Source: Ianthella basta (taxonomy: Eukaryota > Porifera > Demospongiae > Verongiida > Ianthellidae). From it: 64,000 nucleotides of DNA. Positions 21,690 through 32,588 of the stretch are shown piece after piece. The stretch covers positions 4,124,696-4,188,695 of the forward strand of contig OZ025874.1 of NCBI GenBank assembly GCA_964019415.1, written 5' to 3'. The position numbers and the translations under genes are program-made. A model generated the notes under the pieces. That model was given only the letters and a program-made list of their open reading frames with translations. It did no database searches and had not been told where the DNA came from. The first letter of the stretch is position 1, and every line of letters starts with the position of its first letter.

Positions 21690-22003
21690 TAGTCTCACGT
21701 GCCAGACCTCCCTGCGGAAGGCCGGGTCTGGTATCATTGTGTACGCCGACTTGTGTCCAGGACGAGATACAGTGCTGGCCAATCAGATTCGTCGCTTGAT
21801 ACTTCTGGTTTCTCCAGCTGTGTCCCCCGACAATGCTGCCACCTGGAGTGCTGTGAGGTGGCTAGCAGTTCGAGATGAGCGAGTGCAATAGCTCATTGCC
21901 GATACGGCCATTTCGCAGTTGACTATGACTTGGATGGCGCCAGTCAGCTCATGCAACACTAGCTACCAGACCCATTCTGCAGGGGCTCTGGCACACGAGA
22001 CTA
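21690..22003. mobile_element. 314-bp MITE with tagtctc..gccagacc ends
   Basis: Left end tagtctcacgtgccagacct (21690 on) and right-end complement tagtctcgtgtgccagagcc (from 22003 backward) stay similar for about 45 bases, including a second gggtctggta block inside each arm. A 50-base solitary relative occurs at 63590-63640. The interior has no transposase. Confidence 0.65.
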
Positions 22004-22235
22004 CAAGGAAGGCTACCTCCCTGAAGTTCCGTATCCAAATCGTGCCAACAATGCACAACTGGCTGGATGACACAGAGCTGACGTAGCATACACGGCTTGA
22101 AGCGCAATGTCATGTCCTAGTCTCGTGTCCACCGATCACTAAATCGCACTTGACAACTGTCACTTCAGCTGGCTGGATGCATGGCGGCATTTCACAATTG
22201 CTATATGCACATGCACGGCTGTTTTCGACAATATA

Positions 22236-22547
22236 GACATCATAAAAATTTTCTACAAAAATTACAAGGATGTAGGGGGATGGCATAAAAAGGTCCCCTA
22301 TTGATACCAACCCATGGCTGAATGGGTCACCTTTAATAATAACAATAACAATAAAAAGGACAGAAACAAGTAAAGGCTGTTACACAATGGAGCATTAACC
22401 ATCGTCCCTACATGCAAGAATGTCGCACGTATAGTGCTGCACCCTTGAATGTAGGGACGATGGTTAATGCTCCACTGTGTAACAGCCTTTACTTGTTTCT
22501 GTCCTTCCTACATCCTTATAATTTTTGTAGAAAAATTTTATGATGTC
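22236..22547. mobile_element. Long foldback MITE interrupted by a short insertion
   Basis: Outer arms 22236-22275 and 22508-22547 (40 bases, two mismatches) and inner arms about 22356-22413 and 22449-22507 are inverted repeats of each other. They are contiguous on the right but split on the left by about 80 extra bases (22276-22355). Loop of about 35 bases at 22414-22448. Confidence 0.82.
22276..22355 (+). mobile_element. Small SINE/LINE-tail-like insertion inside the foldback
   Basis: About 80 bases present only in the left arm. It ends in taataataacaataacaata, a retroelement-type tail. It is too short to classify. Confidence 0.55.
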
Positions 22548-23399
22548 TAGTTTCTGCACTACTTATAGAGCAGGAGCTAAGATGCACGATATAGCTAGCA
22601 ATTTTAACTTCTTGTGTAGCTCCTGATAGAATTAGCTGCAATTATCATTTGTGAAATTGTATTGGCATTGTAAATAATTCATTCCACAAGCCAAATGCCA
22701 TGCTAAGTCGTAGAGCAAGGCGAAGAATTCCACTGTGGAGCAAAACAACGAAAAACGGAGCCTCCGGAAGCTGTACGCAGCTGCTCGCAATGGCACTAGT
22801 CACGCCGGTTACATGCGGTTCAATTACGTAATTTGAAAATGGCGTCCGCCCGGTTTGGCCAAGCAACACCGTAGCCGGAGTCGTGGCAAGCGCCATCTTC
22901 CGCACTAAATTGCACCGCCTTATAACCTACAAAGGAATGCCAAAATGGTACAATATGGTGCGAGAAGTATTCTCCTGGCCTCTCTGGTTCGTGCGCTACA
23001 GCTGTCGAAGAATAAGAAGACGAAACGTGGAACATGTCGAGGGCGCTCTCTACATGTAGGCGCATCTTCGCTGGGAAGTAAGGTTAGTTATGTGCACTGT
23101 TCGGTCCCCGCTTCCTCGTGGTAAGCTTCGTTTGCCGGTTTTCGGTCCTGTTCAGGGTAGCGCGACTTTTCGTTCGTATTACAGCATACAAAACAACCAC
23201 TGCCATCCCTACATAGACAGCACTACCGTGCTGTCTGATAAAATGTGGCAACTTAGTTTTGGTTTGGAAACCTACCGCGCGGCAGTGAGATTTCCCTTGC
23301 ATGGAGGTTACTACATATACAGCCCATTTCTCCTTGGTTGTAGTCTAAATCACCAGAGATGCGTCACAGAATGGTGTGCTTGATAGTGAGTTTGTAATT
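22548..23399. other. Intergenic DNA without recognised gene
   Basis: Several short overlapping frames on both strands (for example 22820-23065 minus) have no domain or splice support. CpG-rich patches lie at 22800-23170. Confidence 0.35.
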
Positions 23400-24262
23400 G
23401 TAGTATATTATTATTATTATGCCAAATGCCCTCAGGCACTAGGGCAGAACTGCCCTGTGGGGCAAAAAGGAGCAGCAAAGTAAACATCCATATCTATCAC
23501 CGAACTTCACTAGCCAAAACTTTGAATCAATAAAGCCAAATGTTTCGACAACTATGCAGTTGTCATCCTCAGTGGTGAATACAAAACAAAGGATAAGCTC
23601 GCTTTAAGTACACTAAAAAGGCAGGAAAATGGTATGAAATCAAAACAGGAGTGACAGCTAATGACATACATGAATAAATTAACTGTTGAAATTAAGGGGG
23701 GGGGCAGAGTTAGTGATCTAATTAGAAAACAATGAATTGTACAGCTGGGGCATCGAGCCTGTGTCCCTATTTAATGGTCTGACCTGTGATCTAATGTGTA
23801 TGGATTCTAAGATTAGTCTCTGGTGTAAATGTGGCTGGTGGTCTAGTACCTTGACGTTGTCCCTATCCACTGGGTGGTGGGCTCCCCAGGCATGCTCTGC
23901 CAGTGCAGAGGTGGCTGCTTGCCCTGACTCCACTGCCCGCCTGTGCTCACTGAGCTGTTGGTCAAGGCGTCTACCGGTCTGACCAACATAGGTGGCAGGG
24001 CAGCCAGCACATGGGACCTGGTACACCACACCAGTGAGTTCCTTCTCTGGGACGCGGTCTTTTGGTCTTGACAGAAGCTGCCTGAGTGTCGTGTGTGGCC
24101 GGAAGGAGACCCTGACACCTACTGGAGTGAGGATGCGTCTCTGCCTCCGACACCCCTCGCACGTAGGGTAGTGTGATGACTGAGCCCTGTGTGTCATCTC
24201 GATCCACTGGTCTGGTGGACCGCACTGTCGAGTGGCGTTGGATCGTCCCCCAAAAAAGGCTT
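23400..24262 (-). mobile_element. Penelope-like element 3' fragment with GIY-YIG endonuclease
   Basis: The minus frame 24269-23718 encodes CEGCRRQRRILTPVG, then VYQVPCAGCPATYVGQTGRR with LSEHRRAVESG, the GIY-YIG type core of Penelope-like retroelements (VYxVPC..C...YVGQT.R). The RT part is missing upstream, where an unrelated ORF joins at about 24262. Beyond the stop, the strand carries the characteristic segment ending in actgcatagttgtcgaaac near 23560-23540. An ATA-repeat tail at about 23405-23420 could belong to this or to another retroelement end. Confidence 0.78.
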
Positions 24263-25135
24263 TGGGCATGTGGGTGGACTGGAACTCATTTTCCAGTGTA
24301 ATCTCCCATCATCGCATGCCTTTGACAAGAACTGTACGACTGCTCTTGGTCCTTCACATCTCATGAATTTCCAACGTTCTCGAAATTCCACATTTGGGAC
24401 TGTTTGGGTGATATGGAGATCTTCCCCGGCTATCCCTTGCTGACGTTGGATGAGCTGTTGTACATCCTTTATCTGGGTGTCCATTGGTATTCGTCTGATA
24501 TATACCGTTACCATTCTCCTGTCTCCCATTGAGTTGGAGGGGTCCACAGGCTGCTGCTGTTGCTGCTGATGTTGTTGCTGCCTTTTTTGTTGCTGCTGTT
24601 TCCGCATCTCATGGGTTTGTTTCTGTTAATGCTGATGTTCCTGCTCATAGTCGTTTTGAGCGGATTCAATGGTTGCACTGTTCATCTCCTCCACTTCCGT
24701 TTCCGTTTCTACTGGAGGGTCATCAGAGTCCGTGCCAGGGACGGGCCCTTGCGCGGACTCGGGCTCATGATTCACTAACAAGTCCAGCCTGCCTGCTAGC
24801 TCAGCGTTGGTCGCTTCGAGAGTGTGTACCCTCGTGCTGAGGTTTCTTGCCGTTTCCGGCAACTCCTTCAAAGTCGAGGAGATGGCGAGGCATTTGTTGC
24901 ACTTCCATGGGCCATTCTCAGGATCATTCAGCACTGTCGACTGCTCCTTCATCAAAGGGAGGCAGTCAAGATGATACCACCATTGGCAGATGCCTTTACA
25001 TCGCACTCCTCGGTCTGTGACCGTTTTGCCACACTTAGCGCAAGGCATCGGTTGTGTCTCTAAGCTCTCTCTACGTGACGCCTGTTTGATTCGTGGTGAC
25101 GCCGTAGCCCGCGTAGCCGCCCGCTTTGGTGGCAT
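24194..25135 (-). pseudogene. LINE ORF1-like protein with PHD/zinc finger and coiled coil
   Basis: From MPPKRAATRATASPRIKQ (25135) the minus frame gives CAKCGKTVTDRGVRC, ICQWWYHLDCLPL and WKCNKC, a PHD-type finger. A heptad-like segment (LSTRVHTLEATNAELAGRL) and an acidic stretch follow. One in-frame stop (24626-24628) is followed in the same frame by a Gln-rich run and TVYIRRIPMDTQIKDVQQL. PHD plus coiled coil is the ORF1 layout of CR1/L2-type LINEs. The 3' part runs into the Penelope-like fragment near 24262, so it is a chimeric or truncated copy. Confidence 0.68.
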
Positions 25136-25199
25136 TGCTGGTGGTATCTCCGCTCAGGTAGGCTTGTACCACAGCAGAACAGCAGAGCCTCAAACCGCC

Positions 25200-26800
25200 T
25201 CTCCCTCGCTGGTTGACAGCAGATGATGATGATGATTAATATCATCAACGCTGGTTCCAGTAGCATAGGTTGTAGTGTCATATCGGCGAACAGTACAGAG
25301 TCAACAGACACGATAGATTGTGGTAGATCATTAATGCACAATCATAGAAAACAATGTTGGGTCAAGCACTGAACCCTGTGGGACACCAGCTGTAATAGGG
25401 CAACTTGGTGATGCTTCACCATTGAACCTCACAGCCTGTTCCCGGTTGCGCAGATAGGACTCGACCCAAAGACAGCTGGAATCATGCACATTGAACAACC
25501 TCTTCAGTTTCTTCAGCAGTATGCTGTGATCAATGGTGTCAAATGGCTTAGCAATGTCCAGAAATACCACTACAATCAAGCCTCCATTGTCCATGGCCTT
25601 GTACCAAGAGTCAGTGATGTAGAGCAGGAGTGACTCAGTAGTGTGACCATACTGAAAACCAGACTGGAGTGGATAGAACAGCGAGTGGTTATGGAGATGT
25701 TGTTGCAGCTGGTCATTTGCAAATCTTTCACATAACTTGCTCGCAGATTATTATATATTATATAATAGAGAGTTGCTGATAATGGAGAGTTAAGTAAGGG
25801 CACAAAGTTGAAAGTAGTCAATGCCACAATGATGCCATCTTTGTTGTATGGATGTGAGGCATGGAGCTTGACAAAGCAGCAGCAGTCGAAAGTGCAGGCA
25901 ACACAAATGAATGTTTTGAGAAGAGTACAAGGAGTAAGTAGAATGGAGAGAATAAGGAGTGAACACGTTAAACAGCATCTTGGGCAGGAAAGTGTATTAG
26001 AGGTGATGAGGAGAAGGCAGGAAAACTGGAAGGGCAAACTGAATGAGATGAGCAGCGACAGAGTGACAGAGAAGGTGTATTTGAAAGATTGTGAGATTGA
26101 AGGAAGAAGGCCGAGAGGTAGACCAAGGATGAGATAGAGTGATAATTTTAAGTGATTTATGTACTGGTATGTAATGTTCAGACTGATGTATGTTGCCTTA
26201 AGACAGCTTGTTTTTTAGGGATGACCTCCAGAAACTGGAGATATGCATCCTTCATGATCATTGATTGATTGATCATTGATTGATTGAACTTGCTTGCAAT
26301 GGGCAAGAGAGAGATGAGTCGGTAGTTGCTGCAATCGGAGGGAGAGCCACCATTGTGCAGCAGCCAAACCAATGACATTTTCCATTGATTAGGGTACTGG
26401 TAGGTGGCAGTACTAGAATTGATAATACTGGATAAGGGGGCAGAAATTGCTGGGGATGATAACTTCAGGATGGATGAATCTATCAAGTCAATGCCAGGGG
26501 CTTTACGTGGCCTAAGGTGTGAGATGAGATTATAACAGGTCAAAGGGGAAATAGATTGCAATGATAGAACATCTGTAACTGCTTTTACTGGACTCCTAAG
26601 TATAGTAGAAGATGAGGTAGAGGGCTGTACAGAGGCAACGGATGCAAAGTGAACATTCAATTCAGCCGCAGTAGGAGTGACATCAGAGGTTGAAGATGAT
26701 GATGAACTCGGAGTTGGGCCATTATATATTCCAGGCTTTACTGCAGACCAAATAGCTGATGGAATCCAGGATGGACCTTCTTCTGCACCAGGCTATATAA
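25200..26800 (-). mobile_element. CR1/jockey-like LINE, RT domain, split by an insertion
   Basis: Minus strand from about 26800. RPRKAPGIDLIDSSILK and SNYRLISLLPIASK (26530-26296) are followed after the inserted element by KLCERFANDQLQQHL (25740 on). Then come VVFLDIAKPFDTIDHSILL (motif A), GVPQGSVLDPTLF (motif B) and a degraded motif C (LFADM) near 25280. There is at least one frame break before motif C. The 3' end of the RT gene is lost near 25200, where the ORF1-like fragment begins. Confidence 0.82.
25742..26286 (+). mobile_element. LINE 3' fragment inserted into the minus-strand LINE
   Basis: Plus frame 25808-26137 encodes an RT C-terminus: LLYGCEAWSLTKQQ, QATQMNVLRRVQGVSR, RRRQENWKGKL, RRPRGRPRMR. 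A short 3'UTR and a TTGATTGA repeat tail (26253-26286) follow. It is flanked by the 8-base direct repeat aacttgct (25734-25741 and 26287-26294), a target-site duplication. Without the insert, the host LINE frame is continuous across the site. The minus-strand LINE at 35.1-36.3 kb belongs to the same family (QNTQMNVL, LMYGCETWS). Confidence 0.9.
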
Positions 26801-26934
26801 GGGATTCACTATGTTTACCAATGTTGAAGTACGGAAGTAATTTTAGGATGTATGTGACATGACTATATTCTAAACTGTATAAATTCCGTTACTTATCCAG
26901 TCCCTAAGTAACTAGTATAAAATACTATTGCTCA

Positions 26935-28140
26935 CAGTGGCGGGTTGGTTTTGGCGGTTTGTTCTGGTGCTTTGCTTGGTCACGAGAAAGACAGGACTCT
27001 CTTTGTCCCGTCAGTATTGACCAATTCACCAGATGATGTAACCTCATCAGGTGTTAGTATCAGACCAGGAGTGCAATCCCTTTGTTTTGCCATTACCTTT
27101 GAGGACAAACATTTCATTCCTTGTGGAGTATATACAGGGATGATTGCTCGCTTGCAGTCCACACCAGGGTGGGAGATATGCACCCACTCTATCTCTCGTG
27201 TGCGAATGGAGTTTGCAGTAGGAGCAGTGGGCACTGTAATTCTGTTTGATCATGCCACCCACATCAGTGTGCAGATGGAACATCATGAAGGACAATACCG
27301 AGCATACCGTGACTCCATCATAAAGGCCACTGCAGACTCGTACTGTTTCCTCTTCCACGGCAAGGCTGCCAAGGACCCTGACAGTGGGACTTGCACTGAG
27401 TGCAGGGACAGTCACTAGCTGGTCCTTGGGCAGACATGCCAGAAGTGCCCCACTCAGTTAAGTGCTCCCGAAGGACCACACTTTGCAGTGCTGAAGGTGA
27501 TGAGCCATATGTATACCCCTGTGTCAGTTCGCTGCCAGAAGACATTGCAGCCAAAACTACTCAGTGACAATGTGTCAGAGCTTGATCTGCTTCAGAACTT
27601 GTCGCATTATGTGAGTTGACTGTTGAAAGAGAGTTTAATTTTGTCATAATTTAGTAGCTTTCTCTCTCATCCACTAAATTGATGCCTTCTTTGCTTTGTC
27701 TCTCAGGCTGTTGTAAGAGAACAGCAGACTGGCTATTCTCTGTTGAAACCACCTGAGACAAATGTAATGTAATGTACTTGTGTGCTCTGGACGGAGAGAT
27801 CTTCATGTTACATTATACAGATCCCTTCTTTACACAATGCAGCTACACCACTTTCAGTCTCACAGTTTCTTGAGAAGCATGAGACAGAGTTTTTTTTTTA
27901 CAGTCGTTAGTCCAAGGCAGAGCCTGCTTAGGTTCATTCATAAAGGTGTCATCACAGAAGATGTCAAGTCTAGCATTGATGCCTCAAATACTAAAGATTC
28001 ACAGGAAATTCTCTACTACCACCTGAAGCGTCATGGCAGTGTGAAGACTCTAATGGAGTACTGTGAGATGGCCATTGATGCACACGACCTTCCCAACATG
28101 CAGTCATTTCAAATAAAGATGGAGGAGCTGCAACAGAGGT
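26935..28140 (+). pseudogene. C-terminal remnant of a COR/death-fold type signalling protein
   Basis: From about 26945: LFVPSVLTNSPDD, SLCFAITFEDKHFIPCGVYT, STPGWEICTHSISRVRMEF and HATHISVQME. This resembles the C-terminal part of COR domains in ROCO and related STAND proteins, which are abundant in sponges and cnidarians. The frame has one in-frame TAG (27416-27418), continues in frame to a possible donor at about 27602, and may resume at 27707. A separate exon-like piece (27904-28138, acceptor after a T run) encodes KGVITEDVKSSIDA, YYHLKRHGSVKTLMEYCEMA and LPNMQSF, with a death-fold-like helical pattern. Exon phases do not all fit, and no start or GTPase part is present, so I call it a remnant. 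Family assignment is tentative. Confidence 0.45.
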
Positions 28141-28154
28141 TGGTTTGTAACCAT

Positions 28155-28262
<108 letters not shown>

Positions 28263-28560
28263 TCATGGGTCACATGACCTTTGGCATATGTATTTTGTAC
28301 ATTGCACAATGTCTATTATACAGGGGCTTTCCCTGATGTTGCACATAGCCTGAAACCCATGGCAGTCACATGGATTAATTACTAAGCATTGAGTTGCTGA
28401 ACAAAGCTTAGCTATTGATCCACGTGACTGTCACACAGCTTATGGAACTAGTTATGTTTGCAGCATTGTGGAACGTTGCTGTATACACTTTACAGTGTGG
28501 CCTTTCTGTGACCACAAGCTGACTCCACCCATGCAGCTACTCACTCTGCACATTCCCTGT

Positions 28561-28596
28561 ACACACACATGTGCACACACACACACACACACACAC
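28561..28596. repeat. (AC)n microsatellite
   Basis: Short AC tract with one ATGTGC interruption, in otherwise uncharacterised DNA. Confidence 0.9.
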
Positions 28597-29105
28597 TTTA
28601 CAATTGTCTTCACTCCCTTTACTTTCATTCACTCCTTTCTCTCCTCTGCGTCCCACACAGGGAAGCAGACTAGCTGATGATCATGACCTCAACCTTTGGT
28701 CCACACAAGCTAGCACAGGACAATGTTTGCCTGCAAACACACAGTGTATGTAGCAAGTTATCCCTTTCATATTAATTTTATGCATGTTTGTATACTATTG
28801 GCATGGTGTTTGTTTCTTTGGAATGTAGTGTATTTTATTTGTACAGTGTACCAAATCCAGTGCACGGTCCCTTTCTACTGTGTGACTGTGTGCATGTACA
28901 TGTTGTAGGTGTTCTTTGCATGATTTGTACACATTATTCACCAATATTATACGATACTGTACCTTACACTTTATTAGCTTTTATACATCTTTGTATGACA
29001 CTGTACATGGTATCATGAGGATTCTGTGAGTAATCTGACTCAGAGTATTATTATAAATGTGATTGTAAGTGTGAAGAAGGAAAAATTGATCATTGGCCAA
29101 TATTA
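28597..29105. other. Uncharacterised DNA
   Basis: A possible short exon follows cacacag at 28661 (GSRLADDHDLNLWSTQ), but nothing supports it further. The remainder is AT-rich with no gene seen. Confidence 0.3.
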
Positions 29106-29495
29106 TGTGATAAGTCTAATGAAAGTCACGACTCGGAAGAAATGTTGGAAGAAAGGGAAAATTGGCACCAGCTGGCAGCTGAACCCAGGACAACTTACGC
29201 CCTAATGCGGGGTTTCAGCAGCCCAAGCCAACCAACCAGGCCGGCTAGCTGGAACAACTCGCCCTTTCTCTCCTTATAGGCTAGTTCCGAACGATGGAAT
29301 GGTTCAACTAACCTTTGCAGGTGTGCGCTACCTGCTGCCACTTAGAACCTGTGTACAACAAGTCAGTAAGGAAAGATGACAACCTGAACGGGCAGGCTGC
29401 TTACTGCTGACATTTATCAACCCGGTACTGTGCTCCTACTCTAATTTTACATAAGATGAACAAGCCAGTTGTAACTGTGATAAGTCTAATGAAAG
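29106..29495. mobile_element. 350-bp insertion flanked by a 20-base direct repeat
   Basis: tgtgataagtctaatgaaag occurs perfectly at 29106-29125 and 29476-29495, enclosing 350 bases. A long perfect direct repeat is what a retroposition target duplication looks like. The insert has no open frame of note and no recognised family. No clear A tail is seen at either end. Confidence 0.6.
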
Positions 29496-29657
29496 GTGAA
29501 GCAATTATAGGGTATCACTTCAGTTGGTAAATACATGCACACTGTGCAAGCTGAGGTCTGTACATGTATGCGCCAGTACAAGTGCTACAATGAAGAAGAC
29601 CACACCAGTCCAATCTATACCTGCTTTGTAGCTGAATGACTTTACCATCCTATTTGA

Positions 29658-32588
29658 CCTAGGAGTGGTCAGACATATATCAATGGGAGATTCTCAAGCG
29701 ATAAAGACAACTTTACAGTAATCTCATCAGTAGGGAAATCTGTTGTAGACTATGCTATAGTACAGGCAGACCACTTCCGGAATTACTCCAATTTTCAAGT
29801 GAAAACTGTTTTGGACATATTGGAATACTACTCCATCCCATCCGATTCCCCTATGCCGGACCACTCACTGGTTTGCTGGGAGTGTACGTATCCGGAACTT
29901 ATGCCCAACAAGGCTTCACCACAACGCTTAAACAGTGCTAAACTGTTACCTCATGTTCCAATATACCGCCGAGATGTAAACAAACCTCTTTTTAATAGTA
30001 ATCATCCAGTACAAGTACTTGAAGAGCTAATAACAGAACTAGACTCACTAACAATATCCAGTGACACTAACAATGAGGGCAATGATTTGATTGAAAATTA
30101 CAGCGCATTCTACTCTCTTATTAAAAATGAGTATCATAATCATAGCACTAAAACCCATCACAGATCATCTAAAAAGCCATGGTGGAGTTCTGACCTGGAC
30201 TCAGCTAGGAAAAACCTGAGACTAATACAGAAAGAATGGACAGTAGAACAAAATACAGAAAAGAAACACAAGCTGTGGCAAAAATTCAAGAAAGAACAGC
30301 GGAGATTCAATCTCAGTACCCGTAAAGCTAAAAGACAGTTTATTAAGGAAAAACAAATTTACTTCTTATTAACAAAGGCCTCTAACACAAAAAAGTTCTG
30401 GAAAGAATACCACTCAATTGGAATAAATACTGATAAGTGCAACACTACTGACCTGCCTAGTTTCATTATAAAAGAAGATGACACACTGACTTCCAGCAGT
30501 GAGGAAACCATGATGACCTGGAGAAAGCATTTTGAGTCCCTCCTAAATCCCCACGACACAGAATTTAGCAATTTAGGATCACAATCTAGCAATAGTTATA
30601 CCCCATTTGATGATGAAGTACTGAATAGACCTATTGATCTGGAAGAAGTGTATCAGGCCATAGCACAACTAGAGGAAAATAAAGCACCTGGTCCTGATTA
30701 CATATGCCCAAGTATTATTAAGGATGACAAAGTCACCCAATACCTCCATAGATTATTCCAGAAGTGTTTTGAGACAGGAATTGTGCCCCCAGCATGGCTG
30801 AATAGCACTATCCAGCCAATCTATAAAGGAAAAGGTGACAAAAATGATCCCAATAACTATAGAGGCATTACACTGCAATCGTGCATAGCTAAGGCATTTG
30901 CTAAAATAATTAATAACAGGCTATCCAACTACCTAGAATCTAACAGTCTCTTACATGATGAACAGAATGGGTTCCGTAAGGGTCGCTGCTGTCAGGACCA
31001 CATATCTTCCTTATACTTCATAATTGAAAATAGGAAATTGAGCAAGCAAGACACTTATGCCTGTTTCGTTGACTTTAGAAAGGCCTTTGACTCTGTTCCT
31101 AGGGAACTGCTTTGGAATAAATTATTACATATAGGAATTAATAATAACATTCATGCTAGTATAAAGGCATTATATACGAATACCAGAAGCTCCATAAAAA
31201 TTGATAACAACCTCTCCTCCCCCATTATTATTAAGCGTGGAGTGAAGCAAGGCTGCCCTCTCTCCCCTACCCTGTTTAATATTTTTATAAACGACTTGAT
31301 TGGATATTTGAATGAAAAAGCTGAGGGGATTTCCTTTGGATCATGCCAATTGAATGCCCTCATGTATGCAGACGATCTTGTACTAGTAGCAGATAAGCCT
31401 GACTCACTCAATAATTTGTTACAGGCACTTAATCAGTGGTGCACTGACAATGGAATGTGCATAAATCCAGACAAAACCAAGATTATTCATTTCAGACATC
31501 CGAAGAAACAAATTTCAAATTTTCTCTTTACATGCGGAGAATATCGTATTTATTATACAGACATTTACAGATACCTAGGAGTAGAATTTACGAAACATCT
31601 TAGCTGGGCACAACAAATTGAGAGCACATCAATATCAGCAAGCAGAGCAGCAAACTACTTAATTGCAAAAACTAGAAGCAGCGGAGCGCTAGTATTTGAA
31701 GTTTATACTCACCTGTATAACACACTTGTCTTACCTATCATTGGATATAGCAGCTTCTTGTGGGGTTATAAGGGATATAGTGATATAATGAAGATACAGA
31801 ATAATTTAATGAGAAGCTTCCTAGGTGTAGGCAGAAATGCCCCGATTGTAGCTCTTCTAGGTGATTTAGGCTGGCTCCCCATTACGACAATCACTAAGAT
31901 CTCATGCATAGGATTCTGGTTCAGATTAAGCAAAATGGCTGAAGGTAGATTAAATAAGCAGATATTTATTGAAGCAAGTAATCTAGCATCTGATAAAGGG
32001 TATAAGAATTGGATTGCCCATATCCATGACATTTTTAAAAACAACCACTCCAATGAATATTCAGCACCAACATTATGCATCAATCAAAGTCTACAATATT
32101 ATAGGGAATATCTAATCAGATGCTCAATAGATAAATGGAAGTCAGAGGTTAGCGAAATTCCAGTAGGCTCTGATTCAGGTGGTAGATTAGTGTTATATAG
32201 GCAAATTAAACATGGTCCAGGTACAGAGGACTATCTATTCACTATGAGATCACTGGGGGGTAGGAGAGTTATGGCGGGCCTCCGAGCGGGATGCCTGCCC
32301 CTGGCGGTGGAGGTGGGGAGGTACACTGGGACACCCTGTAGTGATAGGGTGTGTAGACTGTGTAATTGTGGGGAGGTGGAGGATCAGCATCACTTTTTAA
32401 TCATCTGCCACACTCTTAGCTCTGTTAGACAAAAATTATTTTCTCATTGCCTAACTCTATCAAACTCATTTACAAATCTTTCTTCTTATGACAAATGTAA
32501 GTTCCTCTTAACGAATACTGATAATACAACCATATCCCTTATTCTTCAAATGTACCATTTAAGGCAATCACTTTTATGCATCAATTAG
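29658..32588 (+). CDS. LINE ORF2 protein: endonuclease C-terminus, reverse transcriptase, zinc knuckle
   Basis: Open for about 976 codons without a stop, no ATG at the truncated start. TYINGRFSSD, TVISSVGKSVVDY and PMPDHSLVCWE match the C-terminal motifs of apurinic-type LINE endonucleases. The RT follows: APGPDYICPSIIK, IQPIYKGKGDKNDPNNYRGI, CFVDFRKAFDSVPR (motif A, about 31060-31100), GVKQGCPLSPTLFNIF (motif B), MYADDLVLV (YADD at 31365-31376). After RT come YRYLGVEF, RSFLGVGRNAP and the Cys knuckle CRLCNCGEVEDQHHF (about 32350-32395). No RNase H domain is seen. The clade is not assigned; the residue patterns are those of the jockey/CR1/I group in the broad sense. Confidence 0.9.
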   Translation, partial: PRSGQTYINGRFSSDKDNFTVISSVGKSVVDYAIVQADHFRNYSNFQVKTVLDILEYYSIPSDSPMPDHSLVCWECTYPELMPNKASPQRLNSAKLLPHVPIYRRDVNKPLFNSNHPVQVLEELITELDSLTISSDTNNEGNDLIENYSAFYSLIKNEYHNHSTKTHHRSSKKPWWSSDLDSARKNLRLIQKEWTVEQNTEKKHKLWQKFKKEQRRFNLSTRKAKRQFIKEKQIYFLLTKASNTKKFWKEYHSIGINTDKCNTTDLPSFIIKEDDTLTSSSEETMMTWRKHFESLLNPHDTEFSNLGSQSSNSYTPFDDEVLNRPIDLEEVYQAIAQLEENKAPGPDYICPSIIKDDKVTQYLHRLFQKCFETGIVPPAWLNSTIQPIYKGKGDKNDPNNYRGITLQSCIAKAFAKIINNRLSNYLESNSLLHDEQNGFRKGRCCQDHISSLYFIIENRKLSKQDTYACFVDFRKAFDSVPRELLWNKLLHIGINNNIHASIKALYTNTRSSIKIDNNLSSPIIIKRGVKQGCPLSPTLFNIFINDLIGYLNEKAEGISFGSCQLNALMYADDLVLVADKPDSLNNLLQALNQWCTDNGMCINPDKTKIIHFRHPKKQISNFLFTCGEYRIYYTDIYRYLGVEFTKHLSWAQQIESTSISASRAANYLIAKTRSSGALVFEVYTHLYNTLVLPIIGYSSFLWGYKGYSDIMKIQNNLMRSFLGVGRNAPIVALLGDLGWLPITTITKISCIGFWFRLSKMAEGRLNKQIFIEASNLASDKGYKNWIAHIHDIFKNNHSNEYSAPTLCINQSLQYYREYLIRCSIDKWKSEVSEIPVGSDSGGRLVLYRQIKHGPGTEDYLFTMRSLGGRRVMAGLRAGCLPLAVEVGRYTGTPCSDRVCRLCNCGEVEDQHHFLIICHTLSSVRQKLFSHCLTLSNSFTNLSSYDKCKFLLTNTDNTTISLILQMYHLRQSLLCIN

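Noticed and set aside
22820-23065. 81-codon minus frame in a CpG-rich patch
   Set aside because: No domain, and overlapping frames on both strands are of similar length.
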